Assembly: GCA_902778105.1 (NCBI GenBank)
Contig: CACYWN010000023.1
Location: 1 to 37,704 of the forward strand
Length of the DNA: 37,704 nucleotides
Direction of reading: 5' to 3'
Origin: an uncultured Bacteroidia bacterium
Lineage (GTDB): Bacteria > Bacteroidota > Bacteroidia > Bacteroidales > UBA932
Both the position numbers and the translations under genes were made by a program. Below are positions 17,634 to 26,865 of the stretch, piece by piece (the first letter of the stretch is position 1; each line of letters starts with the position of its first letter). The notes below the pieces were generated by a model, which was not told where the DNA came from, did no database searches, and was given only the letters and a program-made list of their open reading frames with translations.

Positions 17634-20600
17634 ATGAAAGTCAAATTCACCAAACTTGCAGCGCTGCTTCTAGCCGGAGTAGCCCTGCTCGCTGCTGGAT
17701 GTACCGACTACGAGGTCGACATCCAGAAGGTTGACAAGAAAGTGGATGACCTCGCCAACGGTAGGGTGGCCACGCTCGAAAGTCAGCTTCAGTCTTTGGA
17801 GGCCACCCTTAAGGCTGACTACGAGACGATTGCTGCCCACGATGCGGACATGAAAGCGGTCCGTGGTGAGATCACTTCCCTTGAGACGACCCTGAAGGGC
17901 CTCATCGACAAGAAGCTGGACAAGTCCACCTATGAGGATTTCCTTGCTAACATCGCTGATGCCCAGAAGACCCTTGCTGGCCTCAAGTATGCCGACAAGG
18001 ACTTCGTTCACCAGGTCGCCGACCTGCTGAAGGACCTGGACGCCCAGGTTACTGCGAACAAGGATAACCTTGAGGCCATCACGAAGGAAGGCGGTCTGCT
18101 GGACCAGTACCTCGCGAAGGCGAAGGAGTACACCGATGGCGAGATCGGCCGTCTCGAGGGACGTCTTGAGAAGGCTGAGGCTTATATCGAAGAACTCTCC
18201 AAGAAAGATGGTATCATCGACCAGATCAAGGCGCAGATCTCTGACCTTGAGGACCTTACGGCCGGCGAATGGGGCGATCAGACCATCAAGGAGTATATCG
18301 ATGCCACCAAGGAGACGCTCCAGCTCCTCAAGAAGAGCTATGAGGCTTTGACAGCCAATTTCCCGACCAAGGAGGATGGCACCTTCAAGTCCATTGTCGA
18401 AGTGCTCGACGATTATGTCCTGACTACGACCCTGGATAAGTTCATGGCTCTTGTCGGCACCAAGGAAGAGCTTGAGAACATGGAAGGCACGATCATCGGC
18501 CGTCTCAAGGCTCTCGAAGAGCTCACTGCTTTTGCCGAGGGTGACCTGCAGGGTTACATCGACGGTGAGGCCAAGAAGCTCCAGGACCAGCTGGACCTGA
18601 TCACCAACGCGGAAGGCACCGGCCGTCTCGATGTTCTCGAGAAGACCGCTGAGGAGTACACCCAGAAGGTGGACGACATCCTTGATGAACTCGAGTTCGC
18701 CGAGGGTGACCTCCAGGGTTACATCGACGATGCCGCCGCGAAGGCTCTTGCCGATGCCATCGATTACGTGGACAAGCAGATCGCTGCCCTTGAGGCCGAT
18801 CTCAAGTACCACATCGCCAATCTGTATGCCCTCCTGTTCGCGAACCTCGAGCGCATCCAGAGCGTCGTCTTCGTTCCGACGCACGACGACCTCAAGGTGA
18901 ACATGAACGTTTCCGTGATGACCCAGACGGTCACCAACGAAGACGGTGAGACGGAAGAGGTCGGCCTGTATATCGGCCAGCCCACCGAGGTTACCTATAA
19001 GGTCACTCCTACCGAGTATGCCTCCTGGCTTGCTTACTATGTCAACGGTTTGAGCGGCTTTAACTATCACGAACTCGATTATCCGAGCGATTATGTGCTG
19101 CCGACGGGCATGGATAAGCCTTATGCCCAGCTTTTCAAGGAACTCTTCGATGCGAGCTATCCTGCCGTCTTCTTCGACACCAAGCCGCTCCAGACCCGTG
19201 CCGACGAGGAAGAGGAGAAGACTCCGGAAGTCGTCATCCTCGGTGTCACCAATGCCGACGACGAGTCCGGTGAGGTTACCTTCCTTGTGTATCCTTACGG
19301 TATCGCCAGCCCTGAATTCATCGCCAACGCCAACAAGCCGCGCTATGACATGGATCTCTTGGATGGAAATTATGATTGGGTTCAGGCCGGTAGCTTTGCC
19401 TCGTACTATGAGGATATCGCCCCTGTCTGGGGTGTTGAGGATGGCACTTATACGGTCGGCGTCTGGGATGCCAATGAACTGCAGGCCTTCATGCTCCGCA
19501 AGGCCTATGCTACCAGCCTGACTTTCTATATCCCGGATGCTGACGACTACAGCCTTCTCGGCACGGACATCGGTGAGATGCTCGGTGTTGAGGAGTATCC
19601 CGACGACTACTTCCTTGTCCACAACGAGGTTTCCAGCACCTACAATGTGCTCTATCCGGTCACCACGACCGCTGAGATCCTTCCCGAGCCGTACAAGCCG
19701 GAGCTTGACGAGAACGGTGAGCCCGTCGTCGACGAAGAGGACGGTCACACCAAGCTCATCCCTGCGATGGAAGAGCACCAGGAACTCCCTTACAGCTCCC
19801 TGCGTGAAAATCCCGTCGGTGAGAAGGCTTCCCAGGATCCGAAGGGTTACCGTGTGATCCTTGACGGTGCCGTTCCTGCCGTGAAGGTCGACGGTGGCGA
19901 GCCGATGACCCTTGAAGACGCTGCTGCCATCTACGGCCTCGTCCTTCCGGAGTTCACGACCGCTTTCGAAGGCTTCACCTATGATAAGGGCACGGCCGAA
20001 GAGGTGGACGAGGATAACTTCGTTGAGACCAACAAGGTCTATGCGGAGATCGAGATGAATCCGGAGAAGTCCGCCGCTGAGCGCAAGCTTGCGATCGGCA
20101 ACGTCATTACCGGTACCTACAGCTTTACTTCCTTCCTCGGTTCCTTCCCTGGCTGGGGTGATGTGACCATCACCAAGGCCCTTGGCGAGGTAGACGTCGA
20201 TGCGAAGATTGTCTGGACCTGGGAGAACGACGCCGTCGTGGACCACAACCTCTTCTACGAGACTGGCGAGGAGCCGACCATCTACAGCCGTGTCGCTTAT
20301 CCGCTCCACGTTGACGAGGATGATCTCGCCTATCTGGATGAGCATCTTGATGTGCAGCTCGCTTCCTTCGACCATGCCATTCCTACTTCCGTCACCGTTT
20401 CTTACGTTGACAAGGAGACCGGTGAGACCGTCGAGGTTGAGTACGATCCCAAGATGGGTGTTCCTGCCGAGGGTGAAGGTCTTGTCATCAACGGTGTCGC
20501 CATCACTGAGGACGGCCTTGTCGCCAACATCTCCAACTTCGAGTGGGATCAGGTCTACACCATCGTCGCTGTCTATGAGCTCGAGGATGCTGTGATCACT

Positions 20601-22145
20601 GTGAACGGCACGCTCACCACCATCGACCGTAACCGTGAGAAGGTCGTCATCGGCCCGATCGAGCACACCTTCATCGTCAACGGTGAGGAGTACTATGACG
20701 GTTACTATCACTGGACCAGCGATCCGCTCTACGGCCCGATCTTCAAGGCCTTCGACGAAGAGGGTGTCATCAATGTCGAGGACAACGTCGACTTCGAGTA
20801 TGACGCCGATCAGGACGACTTCAACGTGAGCGAGCTCGAGGGTAAGCTCAAGGCTGCTGCCGATGCCGGCACCGCCAAGGGTTATATCGACATCCGCAAC
20901 GCCGAGGAAACCGACGTCTATGCTTGGACCCTGAAGTCCTTCACTTCCAGCGTCCTCGCTGGCGAGATCTTCAACAGTGGCGAGCGTTCCGCTGACGATC
21001 CGAACCTCTGGCTCGGCAACACCGTCACCCGCAACATCACCACCTACATCGGTGAGGAAGTGGAATTCCAGTTCATCTTCAACTACAAGGTTCCGGACTA
21101 CAACTTCCTGCACCTCCGCTACTACACCTTCAACAAGGATAAGGAAGTGGATGGCCTCATCCAGCAGCTGGACTTCGCTGACAACGACGGTTCCGTTCTC
21201 TGGTGGTCTCAGGTCTACCCGTCCTACTTCACCACTGTCAAGGAAGAGGGTACCAACGAGACCGATGCTCAGAATCGCGTCAGCAACCGTTATGCCCTTG
21301 CTGATTACGATGTCGCTTACATCAACCTCGCCGAACTCGCGTTCAACGTCGTTGACGAGAACGATGACATCATTGAGGATGCCCAGCTCGAGGAACTCGG
21401 CCTGAACGTCAAGTTCGTCTACACCGACGAGACGCAGGGTGAGAAGGAACTTCCTGAGGTTGACAAGATCGATCCTGAATTCCTCCTCTACGAGAGCCTG
21501 TGGGTTGACAATACCATCTTCTACTACAGGACCAATGAGAAGAAGTTCATCCCGGCCCTCGGTCAGCTGACCCTCACCTCCGGTGACTATGACTTCCCGG
21601 TTGCTACCCGCTTCGAGTTCCCGAAGAACTCCGTCAAGTTCCCTGAGGAAGTGCTCGACTACAGCACCTACGCCATGGTCCGCTGGACTCCGTTCAAGGA
21701 GCCTGTTGCCAACGGCTTCACCATTGTCCTCGACGAGAACAAGATCTACCGTGAGCCTCTGTTCAAGGGTATGTTCCTCCAGGACAACCGTCCGACCGGT
21801 GTCTCCTTCTATGTGATCAAGGATGGTGAGTGGGTTGTCGGTGACGCCGCTGAGAATGCGACGGCTGCCAGCAAGTCCAACGGTTACATCAGCGGCATTG
21901 CTGCCAACGATGCTTACCACATCACCACTGACTTCGTCTATGACACCACCGGTATCCCGAACGAGCTCAAGAAACTCCTGTCCGTCGAGGTTGAGAACGG
22001 TGTCCCGTACGTGGTCTACAACTACACTTCCGAGGTCCAGTTCCACGGTGTCATCACCCTCCCGGTGGTCGTGAAGCTCGAGAATCCTTGGCAGGAGCAG
22101 CTCAAGTTCGTCTACAATGTTACCATCAAGGGTGTTGGTGACTAA
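17634..22145 (+). CDS. Giant coiled-coil surface lipoprotein (1503 residues)
   Basis: The lipobox LAAGC (Cys23) marks it as a lipoprotein. Residues about 24-400 are heptad-rich and predicted coiled coil, with two copies of FAEGDLQGYID starting 56 residues (eight heptads) apart. The junction RIQSVVFVP at 407-415 is typical of Bacteroidota coiled-coil lipoproteins, some of which are annotated as having a PL29-lyase-like N-terminal domain; I cannot confirm that. The remaining 1090 residues are very acidic, beta-rich and may hold several Ig-like or similar modules, but none is recognised. Codons ending in T (GCT, CTT, GTT, CCT) are used more than in the neighbours. It follows the OmpA-like gene and is closed by a strong terminator. 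A long fibrous surface structure is plausible; function unknown. Confidence 0.9.
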   Translation: MKVKFTKLAALLLAGVALLAAGCTDYEVDIQKVDKKVDDLANGRVATLESQLQSLEATLKADYETIAAHDADMKAVRGEITSLETTLKGLIDKKLDKSTYEDFLANIADAQKTLAGLKYADKDFVHQVADLLKDLDAQVTANKDNLEAITKEGGLLDQYLAKAKEYTDGEIGRLEGRLEKAEAYIEELSKKDGIIDQIKAQISDLEDLTAGEWGDQTIKEYIDATKETLQLLKKSYEALTANFPTKEDGTFKSIVEVLDDYVLTTTLDKFMALVGTKEELENMEGTIIGRLKALEELTAFAEGDLQGYIDGEAKKLQDQLDLITNAEGTGRLDVLEKTAEEYTQKVDDILDELEFAEGDLQGYIDDAAAKALADAIDYVDKQIAALEADLKYHIANLYALLFANLERIQSVVFVPTHDDLKVNMNVSVMTQTVTNEDGETEEVGLYIGQPTEVTYKVTPTEYASWLAYYVNGLSGFNYHELDYPSDYVLPTGMDKPYAQLFKELFDASYPAVFFDTKPLQTRADEEEEKTPEVVILGVTNADDESGEVTFLVYPYGIASPEFIANANKPRYDMDLLDGNYDWVQAGSFASYYEDIAPVWGVEDGTYTVGVWDANELQAFMLRKAYATSLTFYIPDADDYSLLGTDIGEMLGVEEYPDDYFLVHNEVSSTYNVLYPVTTTAEILPEPYKPELDENGEPVVDEEDGHTKLIPAMEEHQELPYSSLRENPVGEKASQDPKGYRVILDGAVPAVKVDGGEPMTLEDAAAIYGLVLPEFTTAFEGFTYDKGTAEEVDEDNFVETNKVYAEIEMNPEKSAAERKLAIGNVITGTYSFTSFLGSFPGWGDVTITKALGEVDVDAKIVWTWENDAVVDHNLFYETGEEPTIYSRVAYPLHVDEDDLAYLDEHLDVQLASFDHAIPTSVTVSYVDKETGETVEVEYDPKMGVPAEGEGLVINGVAITEDGLVANISNFEWDQVYTIVAVYELEDAVITVNGTLTTIDRNREKVVIGPIEHTFIVNGEEYYDGYYHWTSDPLYGPIFKAFDEEGVINVEDNVDFEYDADQDDFNVSELEGKLKAAADAGTAKGYIDIRNAEETDVYAWTLKSFTSSVLAGEIFNSGERSADDPNLWLGNTVTRNITTYIGEEVEFQFIFNYKVPDYNFLHLRYYTFNKDKEVDGLIQQLDFADNDGSVLWWSQVYPSYFTTVKEEGTNETDAQNRVSNRYALADYDVAYINLAELAFNVVDENDDIIEDAQLEELGLNVKFVYTDETQGEKELPEVDKIDPEFLLYESLWVDNTIFYYRTNEKKFIPALGQLTLTSGDYDFPVATRFEFPKNSVKFPEEVLDYSTYAMVRWTPFKEPVANGFTIVLDENKIYREPLFKGMFLQDNRPTGVSFYVIKDGEWVVGDAAENATAASKSNGYISGIAANDAYHITTDFVYDTTGIPNELKKLLSVEVENGVPYVVYNYTSEVQFHGVITLPVVVKLENPWQEQLKFVYNVTIKGVGD

Positions 22146-22168
22146 TCCCAAGCGAACTCCATGAAATC

Positions 22169-22201
22169 GGGCCGGTCCTTTCGGGGACCGGCCCTTTTTT
22201 T
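22169..22201 (+). terminator. Strong terminator after the giant lipoprotein gene
   Basis: A perfect 10-bp GC-rich stem (GGGCCGGTCC at 22169-22178 with GGACCGGCCC at 22185-22194) and 6-base loop are followed by seven T residues. Confidence 0.93.
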
Positions 22202-22217
22202 ATTTCGCCTTTCTTCT

Positions 22218-22225
22218 TATCTTTG
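22218..22225 (+). promoter_or_regulatory. -7 promoter box of the small beta-barrel gene
   Basis: TATCTTTG, a full TAnnTTTG match, lies 23 bases upstream of ATG 22249. Confidence 0.6.
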
Positions 22226-22248
22226 TTATCGGTTAGAATGATTGATCT

Positions 22249-22752
22249 ATGAAGAAGTCCGTTTATCTTTTGGTGGCCGTCCTTACCGGCCTTTTCGTTT
22301 CCCAGAGCAGTTTTGCCATCCAGGATCCGGATGCTCCGGGTACCAAATTGATTACTTTCCAGGCTGGAGGAGGTCCCGGGTTCGGGGGGCTCGTTTCCAG
22401 CAACATTGCCATTGCAAATTTGGGTGCCACCCACCTGTACGGTGGATTGCAACTGGGAGCGGACCTACATAGTGGATATGGTTCCAAGCGGACGGATCTT
22501 TCGCTGGCACCGCGGATTACCCTGGGATTCAACCTTTCCCGGGTAGTCGAGTTGCATTTCGGCGGTCTGGCCGGCATCGCGATGCGGAAGATCTCTTCGA
22601 CCGGTTTCTCTCCGGATCCTTCGCTCCTGTTCTGCTATGGCGGTCTGGGCGGTTTCCGCTTCAATATTTCCCCGTCCGTAGGCATCATCCTGGAAGGCTG
22701 CTATTCCAACTGTATGCCGTACGGTACGGGCGGCATCGCCTTGCGGTTCTAG
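22249..22752 (+). CDS. Small outer-membrane beta-barrel-like protein
   Basis: A 167-residue exported protein with no named family recognised. The signal peptide (MKKSVYLLVAVLTGLF...) probably ends at SFA, residue 23. The mature part is rich in Gly and has alternating hydrophobic residues in short strands (LYGGLQLGADLHSGYG, VVELHFGGLAGIAM), and it ends in F, as many outer membrane barrels do. Two cysteines (C128 and C146/C150 region) might pair. It has its own promoter and is followed by a hairpin at 22779-22808. Confidence 0.8.
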   Translation: MKKSVYLLVAVLTGLFVSQSSFAIQDPDAPGTKLITFQAGGGPGFGGLVSSNIAIANLGATHLYGGLQLGADLHSGYGSKRTDLSLAPRITLGFNLSRVVELHFGGLAGIAMRKISSTGFSPDPSLLFCYGGLGGFRFNISPSVGIILEGCYSNCMPYGTGGIALRF

Positions 22753-22778
22753 GCTAATACGCTACATACCAAAGAATT

Positions 22779-22808
22779 GGCCGGGTCTCCTCCCCAAGAG
22801 ACCCGGCC
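22779..22808. terminator. Perfect hairpin between convergent genes, probable terminator
   Basis: An 11-bp stem (GGCCGGGTCTC at 22779-22789 with GAGACCCGGCC at 22798-22808) and 8-base loop lie after the beta-barrel gene. Neither side has a T run, so its action as an intrinsic terminator is uncertain. Confidence 0.55.
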
Positions 22809-22932
22809 GGTATATAAAACGAACTTAACAAATAGACACGAATTAACTTCGTTGTCCATGACAAAGTTATAATCTTTTATGAAACTATGCAAGTTTTCTG
22901 ACAAACTTTTATTAAATAAAAAATTTTAGTTA

Positions 22933-22954
22933 GAATCTAAAAGATTTTAGATTC
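22933..22954. repeat. AT-rich perfect palindrome next to dispersed repeat D
   Basis: GAATCTAAAA (22933-22942) pairs with TTTTAGATTC (22945-22954) across a 2-base loop. Its right arm overlaps the AGATTC end of element D. The rest of the 312-base gap (22809-22932) is AT-rich with no reading frame of note. Confidence 0.7.
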
Positions 22955-23063
22955 CTTCGCTGCACTCGGAATGACAATGAGTTGCGCTCGGAATGACAAT
23001 GAGTTGCACTTCGGGGAAGTGACTTTGTCATTCTGAGGAGGTCGAAGACCGACGAAAGAATCT
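22949..23063. repeat. Dispersed palindromic element cluster D
   Basis: A reverse unit (22949-22976, AGATTCCTTCGCTGCACTCGG and on) is followed by a partial tandem copy of CTCGGAATGACAATGAGTT and then a full forward unit (23026-23063) with core GGTC-GAA-GACC. The forward unit ends one base before the AraC stop codon (TAA on the minus strand at 23065-23067). Confidence 0.88.
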
Positions 23064-23064
23064 G

Positions 23065-23997
23065 TTACTTGTTCCGGTACTCGGACGGGGTCATGCCGGT
23101 GTGGGCCTTGAAGAACTTGTAGAAAACGGACTGGTTGGGGAAGTGGAGCCGGTATACGATTTCCTTGATGGCCAGGTTCGTGTACTTGAGGAGATTCTTC
23201 GCTTCCAGGATGACGAATTCATCGATCCACTCTGGAGCGGAGCGTCCGGACGCCTGTCTGATGAGTTTGGAGAGGTATTTCGGGGTGAGGCACAGCTTGT
23301 CGGCGTAGAAGGCCATACCGCGCTCGGAGCAGTGGTATTCGTTGACAAGGGCGAGGAACTGCTCTAAAATCTGGTTCAGGCGTGCGCTTCGCTGTGAACC
23401 GTTTTTTTTCCGTGCCTCGTCCACCTGGTGTTCCCATACATCGGTGGAAAGATAGGTGAGGGAAGTGAGGAGGGAGCCGATGATTTCCCGTTTGTTCGAA
23501 AAGGGGGCGCCCACCACTTTCCGGGCGAGGTTGAAGTAGTCGTTGGCAATGGACATCTGGAAGTCGTCCAGGGTGATGCAGGGATTGTCCAGGATGCGTA
23601 TGCTCTCCTGGAAAACCTTTATGAAATCGAACCGGATGCCTGACATGAATTCCTTGGATATGAGGACGAAGATCATTTCCATATCCCCGATGCGCTGTTC
23701 GTTGTATTTGGAAATCTTCACGATATTCCCTGGAACTTGGATCATCAGGGATTTCTCCCTTACTTCGTATGAATGCAGGTTCACGTCTACGGTAAAATGC
23801 CCCTTCTTCAGGTAAAAGATGATGAATCCGTCGAACCGGACGGGGTATTGGAGCATCCGGAGGAGAGCTTCGCTTTTTTCCACCTTTTTTCCGCTGACTT
23901 CGCCGATGACGAAGTCGTCTCCGATGCTCATTTCTTCAATGACAGGGGCGAGGGCTTTGATCTGCTGCAGGTCGATGGTTTGAGGGGTGTCGGTCAT
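23065..23997 (-). CDS. AraC-family transcriptional regulator
   Basis: A 310-residue DNA-binding regulator. The C-terminal ~100 residues form the double helix-turn-helix: MAFYADKLCLTPKYLSKLIR is the first motif and VYRLHFPNQSVFYKFFKAHTG followed by TPSEYR is the second, with the AraC signature. The N-terminal half is a cupin-like sensory region (FIIFYLKKGHFTVDVN). ATG 23997 is chosen; the frame could extend 22 residues further but would run through the promoter. It is divergent from the TolC/HlyD export operon, so control of that operon is a reasonable inference. The effector is unknown. Confidence 0.93.
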   Translation of the reverse strand: MTDTPQTIDLQQIKALAPVIEEMSIGDDFVIGEVSGKKVEKSEALLRMLQYPVRFDGFIIFYLKKGHFTVDVNLHSYEVREKSLMIQVPGNIVKISKYNEQRIGDMEMIFVLISKEFMSGIRFDFIKVFQESIRILDNPCITLDDFQMSIANDYFNLARKVVGAPFSNKREIIGSLLTSLTYLSTDVWEHQVDEARKKNGSQRSARLNQILEQFLALVNEYHCSERGMAFYADKLCLTPKYLSKLIRQASGRSAPEWIDEFVILEAKNLLKYTNLAIKEIVYRLHFPNQSVFYKFFKAHTGMTPSEYRNK

Positions 23998-24021
23998 GAT
24001 TATCCTTATTTTCGCTTTTGA

Positions 24022-24029
24022 CAAAGATA
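24022..24029 (-). promoter_or_regulatory. -7 promoter box of the AraC-type gene
   Basis: The minus-strand sequence TATCTTTG matches the consensus and lies 24 bases upstream of the regulator ATG. Confidence 0.6.
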
Positions 24030-24124
24030 ATATTTTCCTTTGGATATTTTCATAATTTCGCAAAATTCGACCAAAAGAATAATTTTAAGGGGAAAATGAT
24101 GGCAAATGGTCTGTAATCCGGCAG

Positions 24125-24132
24125 TATCTTTG
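24125..24132 (+). promoter_or_regulatory. -7 promoter box of the export operon
   Basis: TATCTTTG lies 53 bases before the chosen TolC start (24186). The 92 bases between this box and the AraC-type promoter box at 24022-24029 are AT-rich and would be the place for regulator binding sites; no clear inverted repeat was seen there. Confidence 0.6.
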
Positions 24133-24185
24133 CACCAGTTTTCGACGAAATGAAAATGACTGACAATATGTCAAAAGGTAAAAAG

Positions 24186-25775
24186 ATGAAAAAAGAAGCC
24201 CTTTTACTCGCCATGCTCCTGCCGGTCCTTCCCCTGACGGCACAGCCGCAGCGCCTTACGCTGGACGACTGCCGGGAGATGGCCCTGCAGGCAAGCAAAG
24301 ACCTGGAACAGGCCCGCACGCAGGTGGAAATGGCCGGTTACGACCGGAAGATCGCCCTGGCGAATTATTTCCCGAACGTTTCCGCGACGGGCGCGTACAT
24401 GTATAACAACCGGGACATCGCCCTGGTCGATGAATTCCAGTCCTCGATGCTCCAGAGTGCCGGTTCCATCATGCAGGGCGTGATGGAAGGCGCTGCCGCT
24501 TCCATGCAGGAGCAGGTTTCCGGCGCCATGTCCCAGGCCATGACCGGGACAATGACCCAGCTCATGACTGCGATCCAGTCGAATCCCGCCCTCGCACAGG
24601 AATACATGTCCAGCCCGATGTGGCAGACCGTCCTCGGAATGCTGCAGAAGATGGACCCTTCGGCCCTTGGGCAGCTGCAGCTCCCGGACATTTCCGAGCC
24701 GGTGAATGCCATCGGTGCGGACATCGACAAGGCCCTGCATCCGGACCTCCACAACATCTGGCTGGGGGTGGTGAGCGTCCAGCAGCCGGTGTTCGCCGGT
24801 GGCAAGATCGTATATTCCAACAAGATGGCAGCCCTGGCGGAGGATTTGGCGCAGTCCCGTTACGACCTCGAGGAGACGAAGGTCGTGCTGGATGTGGACC
24901 AGGCCTACTGGCAGATTGTCTCCATCGCCGGGAAAAAGCGCCTTTCCGAGTCCTATGCCGACCTCCTGCACACCCTCCAGGCTGATGTGGACGCATCGGT
25001 GCGGGCCGGTGTCATGACCGAATCCGATGCCCTCCAGATCAAGGTCAAGGTCAACGAGGCCGAGATGCTCCGCACCAAGGCCACGAACGGGCTCACCCTC
25101 GCGAAGATGCTGCTGTGCCAGCGCATCGGCCTTCCCCTGGACAGCGACATCGAACTGGCCGACGAGAACCTGGACGTAGTTCCGCTTCCGCAGCGCACCG
25201 GGGACAAGTCCCTGGACGACATCTGGGCCGACCGTCCCGAAACCCGCAGCCTGGACCTGGCCTCCCGGCTGTATGACGCGAAGGCGAAGGTCACCCGCGC
25301 GGACGGACTCCCCAAGGTGGCCCTCACCGCCAACTGGATGGTATCCAACCCGAACGCTTTCAACGGCATCCAGAACACCTGGAACGGAGGAATGCTCAAT
25401 GCCGGCGTGATGGTGAACGTCCCGCTCTTCCATGGGCTCGAGAACATGAACAAATACAGGAAAGCGAAGGCCGAAGCCTCCCTGTACCGCACGCAACTGG
25501 AAGATGCGAAACAGATGATCCAGCTGCAGGTCACCCGCGAGCGCAAGGCCTATGACGAGGCCCTGGAGAAGCTCTCCATGGCCCAGGCGAATCTGGAGAG
25601 CGCCGAGGAAAACCTCCGCACCGCCACCATCGGTTTCGAGGCCGGGGTCATCTCCACCGCCACCGTCCTTTCCGCCCAGACCGCCTGGCTCTCTGCCCAC
25701 AGCGACTGCCTGGACGCCGGCACGGAGCTCCAGATGGCCGCCGCGGCCCTGCGTCAGGCCGAAGGGATCCGATAG
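24186..25775 (+). CDS. TolC-family outer membrane efflux protein
   Basis: The outer membrane channel of a tripartite export system, 529 residues from ATG 24186. The signal peptide is MKKEALLLAMLLPVLPLTAQ. Mature TolC repeats follow: LTLDDCREMALQASKDLEQA near the start of the first half, and the second-half block beginning with VTRADGLPKVALTANWMV. Residues about 90-170 form a Met/Gln/Ser-rich insertion (MQGVMEGAAASMQEQVSGAM) of the sort seen in Bacteroidota TolC homologues. An in-frame ATG at 24150 would put 12 polar residues before the signal peptide. The stop TAG is fused to dispersed element E. Confidence 0.93.
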   Translation: MKKEALLLAMLLPVLPLTAQPQRLTLDDCREMALQASKDLEQARTQVEMAGYDRKIALANYFPNVSATGAYMYNNRDIALVDEFQSSMLQSAGSIMQGVMEGAAASMQEQVSGAMSQAMTGTMTQLMTAIQSNPALAQEYMSSPMWQTVLGMLQKMDPSALGQLQLPDISEPVNAIGADIDKALHPDLHNIWLGVVSVQQPVFAGGKIVYSNKMAALAEDLAQSRYDLEETKVVLDVDQAYWQIVSIAGKKRLSESYADLLHTLQADVDASVRAGVMTESDALQIKVKVNEAEMLRTKATNGLTLAKMLLCQRIGLPLDSDIELADENLDVVPLPQRTGDKSLDDIWADRPETRSLDLASRLYDAKAKVTRADGLPKVALTANWMVSNPNAFNGIQNTWNGGMLNAGVMVNVPLFHGLENMNKYRKAKAEASLYRTQLEDAKQMIQLQVTRERKAYDEALEKLSMAQANLESAEENLRTATIGFEAGVISTATVLSAQTAWLSAHSDCLDAGTELQMAAAALRQAEGIR

Positions 25776-25852
25776 ATTCCTTCGTCGGTCTCCGACCTCC
25801 TCGGAATGACGGTTTTTGTCATTCTGAACCTGCGAAGCAGGTGAAAGAATCT
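25774..25852. repeat. Dispersed palindromic element E (inverted composite)
   Basis: The left unit starts AGATTCCTTCGTCGG inside the TolC stop codon and has core GGTC-TCC-GACC. The right unit (25817-25852) starts TGTCATTCTGA, has core ACCTGC-GAA-GCAGGT, and ends GAAAGAATCT. It lies within the operon between tolC-type and hlyD-type genes. Confidence 0.9.
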
Positions 25853-25881
25853 ATAGCAAAGAAACGTAAAACAATCATAAT

Positions 25882-26865
25882 ATGGCAAAGAAGAATTACA
25901 ATCTGCTGATCGGCATCAGCGCCCTCGTGGGCATCGTGCTCGTGATCGCTTTCGTGGGATACCTCGTGAGCAAACCCCGTCCGCACGTGATCCAGGGGGA
26001 GGCCGAGGCCACGGAGTACCGGGTTTCCTGCATGGTGCCCGGTCATGTGACGGAACTCTACGTCCGGGAGGGCCAGACGGTCCACCGGGGTGATACGGTC
26101 GCATTCATCGATTCCCCGCAGGTGCGGGCAAAGCTGGCGCAGGCCCAGGCGGCCCGCAGCGCGGCGCAGGCGCAGAGCGCCAAGGCCCGGAACGGGGCCC
26201 GGCAGGAGCAGATCGCCGGGGCCTACGAGCTGTGGCAGCAGGCGCTGGTGCAGGAGGACGTGATGAAGAAGTCCTTCGACCGCGTGCAGACGCTCTATGA
26301 CCAGAAGGTGATCTCCGCCCAGAAATATGACGAGACCAAGGCCAAGTACGACGCCGCCGTCGCGCAGGCGAAGGCCGCAAAGAGCCAGTACGACATGGCC
26401 CTCAGCGGAGCCCGCAGCGAGGACAAGGCCGCCGCGGCCGCCCTGGTCCATCAAGCCGACGGAGCCATCCGGGAGGTGGATTCCTACCTCCAGGAGCTGT
26501 ACTTGGTCTCTCCGGCCGACGGGGTGGTTTCCAACGTCTATCCCCGGCAGGGCGAACTCGTGGGCCAGGGCTCCCCGGTTGCGACCGTGACCGACCTGTC
26601 CGACCTCTGGTTCACCTTCAACATCCGCGAAGACGAGCTCCACGGCATGCAGACGGGGAATGAACTGACCGTGAAGGTGCCTGCCCTGGACGGGACGACC
26701 CTGAAAGCGAAAGTGAATTACATGGCGGTCCGGGAGTCCTATGCCACCTGGAAGGCGACCAAGGAGACGGACCAGTACGACGCGAAGACCTTCGAGGTGC
26801 GTGCCGTGCCCATGGAAACCGTACCGGGCCTGCGTCCCGGAATGACCGTTCTCATTGTGAAATGA
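25882..26865 (+). CDS. HlyD-family membrane fusion (periplasmic adaptor) protein
   Basis: The periplasmic adaptor of a tripartite exporter, 327 residues. One N-terminal membrane anchor (ISALVGIVLVIAFVGYLV, about 12-29) is followed by the first half of the biotinyl-lipoyl domain (VPGHVTELYVREGQTVHRGD), a long Ala/Gln-rich coiled coil (about 77-190), then the second half (SPADGVVSNVYPRQGELV) and a barrel domain. The stop overlaps the next start as ATGA. It works with the TolC-like protein and the two permeases downstream. Confidence 0.94.
   Translation: MAKKNYNLLIGISALVGIVLVIAFVGYLVSKPRPHVIQGEAEATEYRVSCMVPGHVTELYVREGQTVHRGDTVAFIDSPQVRAKLAQAQAARSAAQAQSAKARNGARQEQIAGAYELWQQALVQEDVMKKSFDRVQTLYDQKVISAQKYDETKAKYDAAVAQAKAAKSQYDMALSGARSEDKAAAAALVHQADGAIREVDSYLQELYLVSPADGVVSNVYPRQGELVGQGSPVATVTDLSDLWFTFNIREDELHGMQTGNELTVKVPALDGTTLKAKVNYMAVRESYATWKATKETDQYDAKTFEVRAVPMETVPGLRPGMTVLIVK

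Noticed and set aside
17670-22151. A 1493-codon open frame on the minus strand opposite the giant lipoprotein gene
   Set aside because: It is in register with the real gene and stays open because TTA, CTA and TCA codons are rare in the GC-rich sense strand. It has no signal peptide, domain or promoter, while the + strand product has a proper lipobox.
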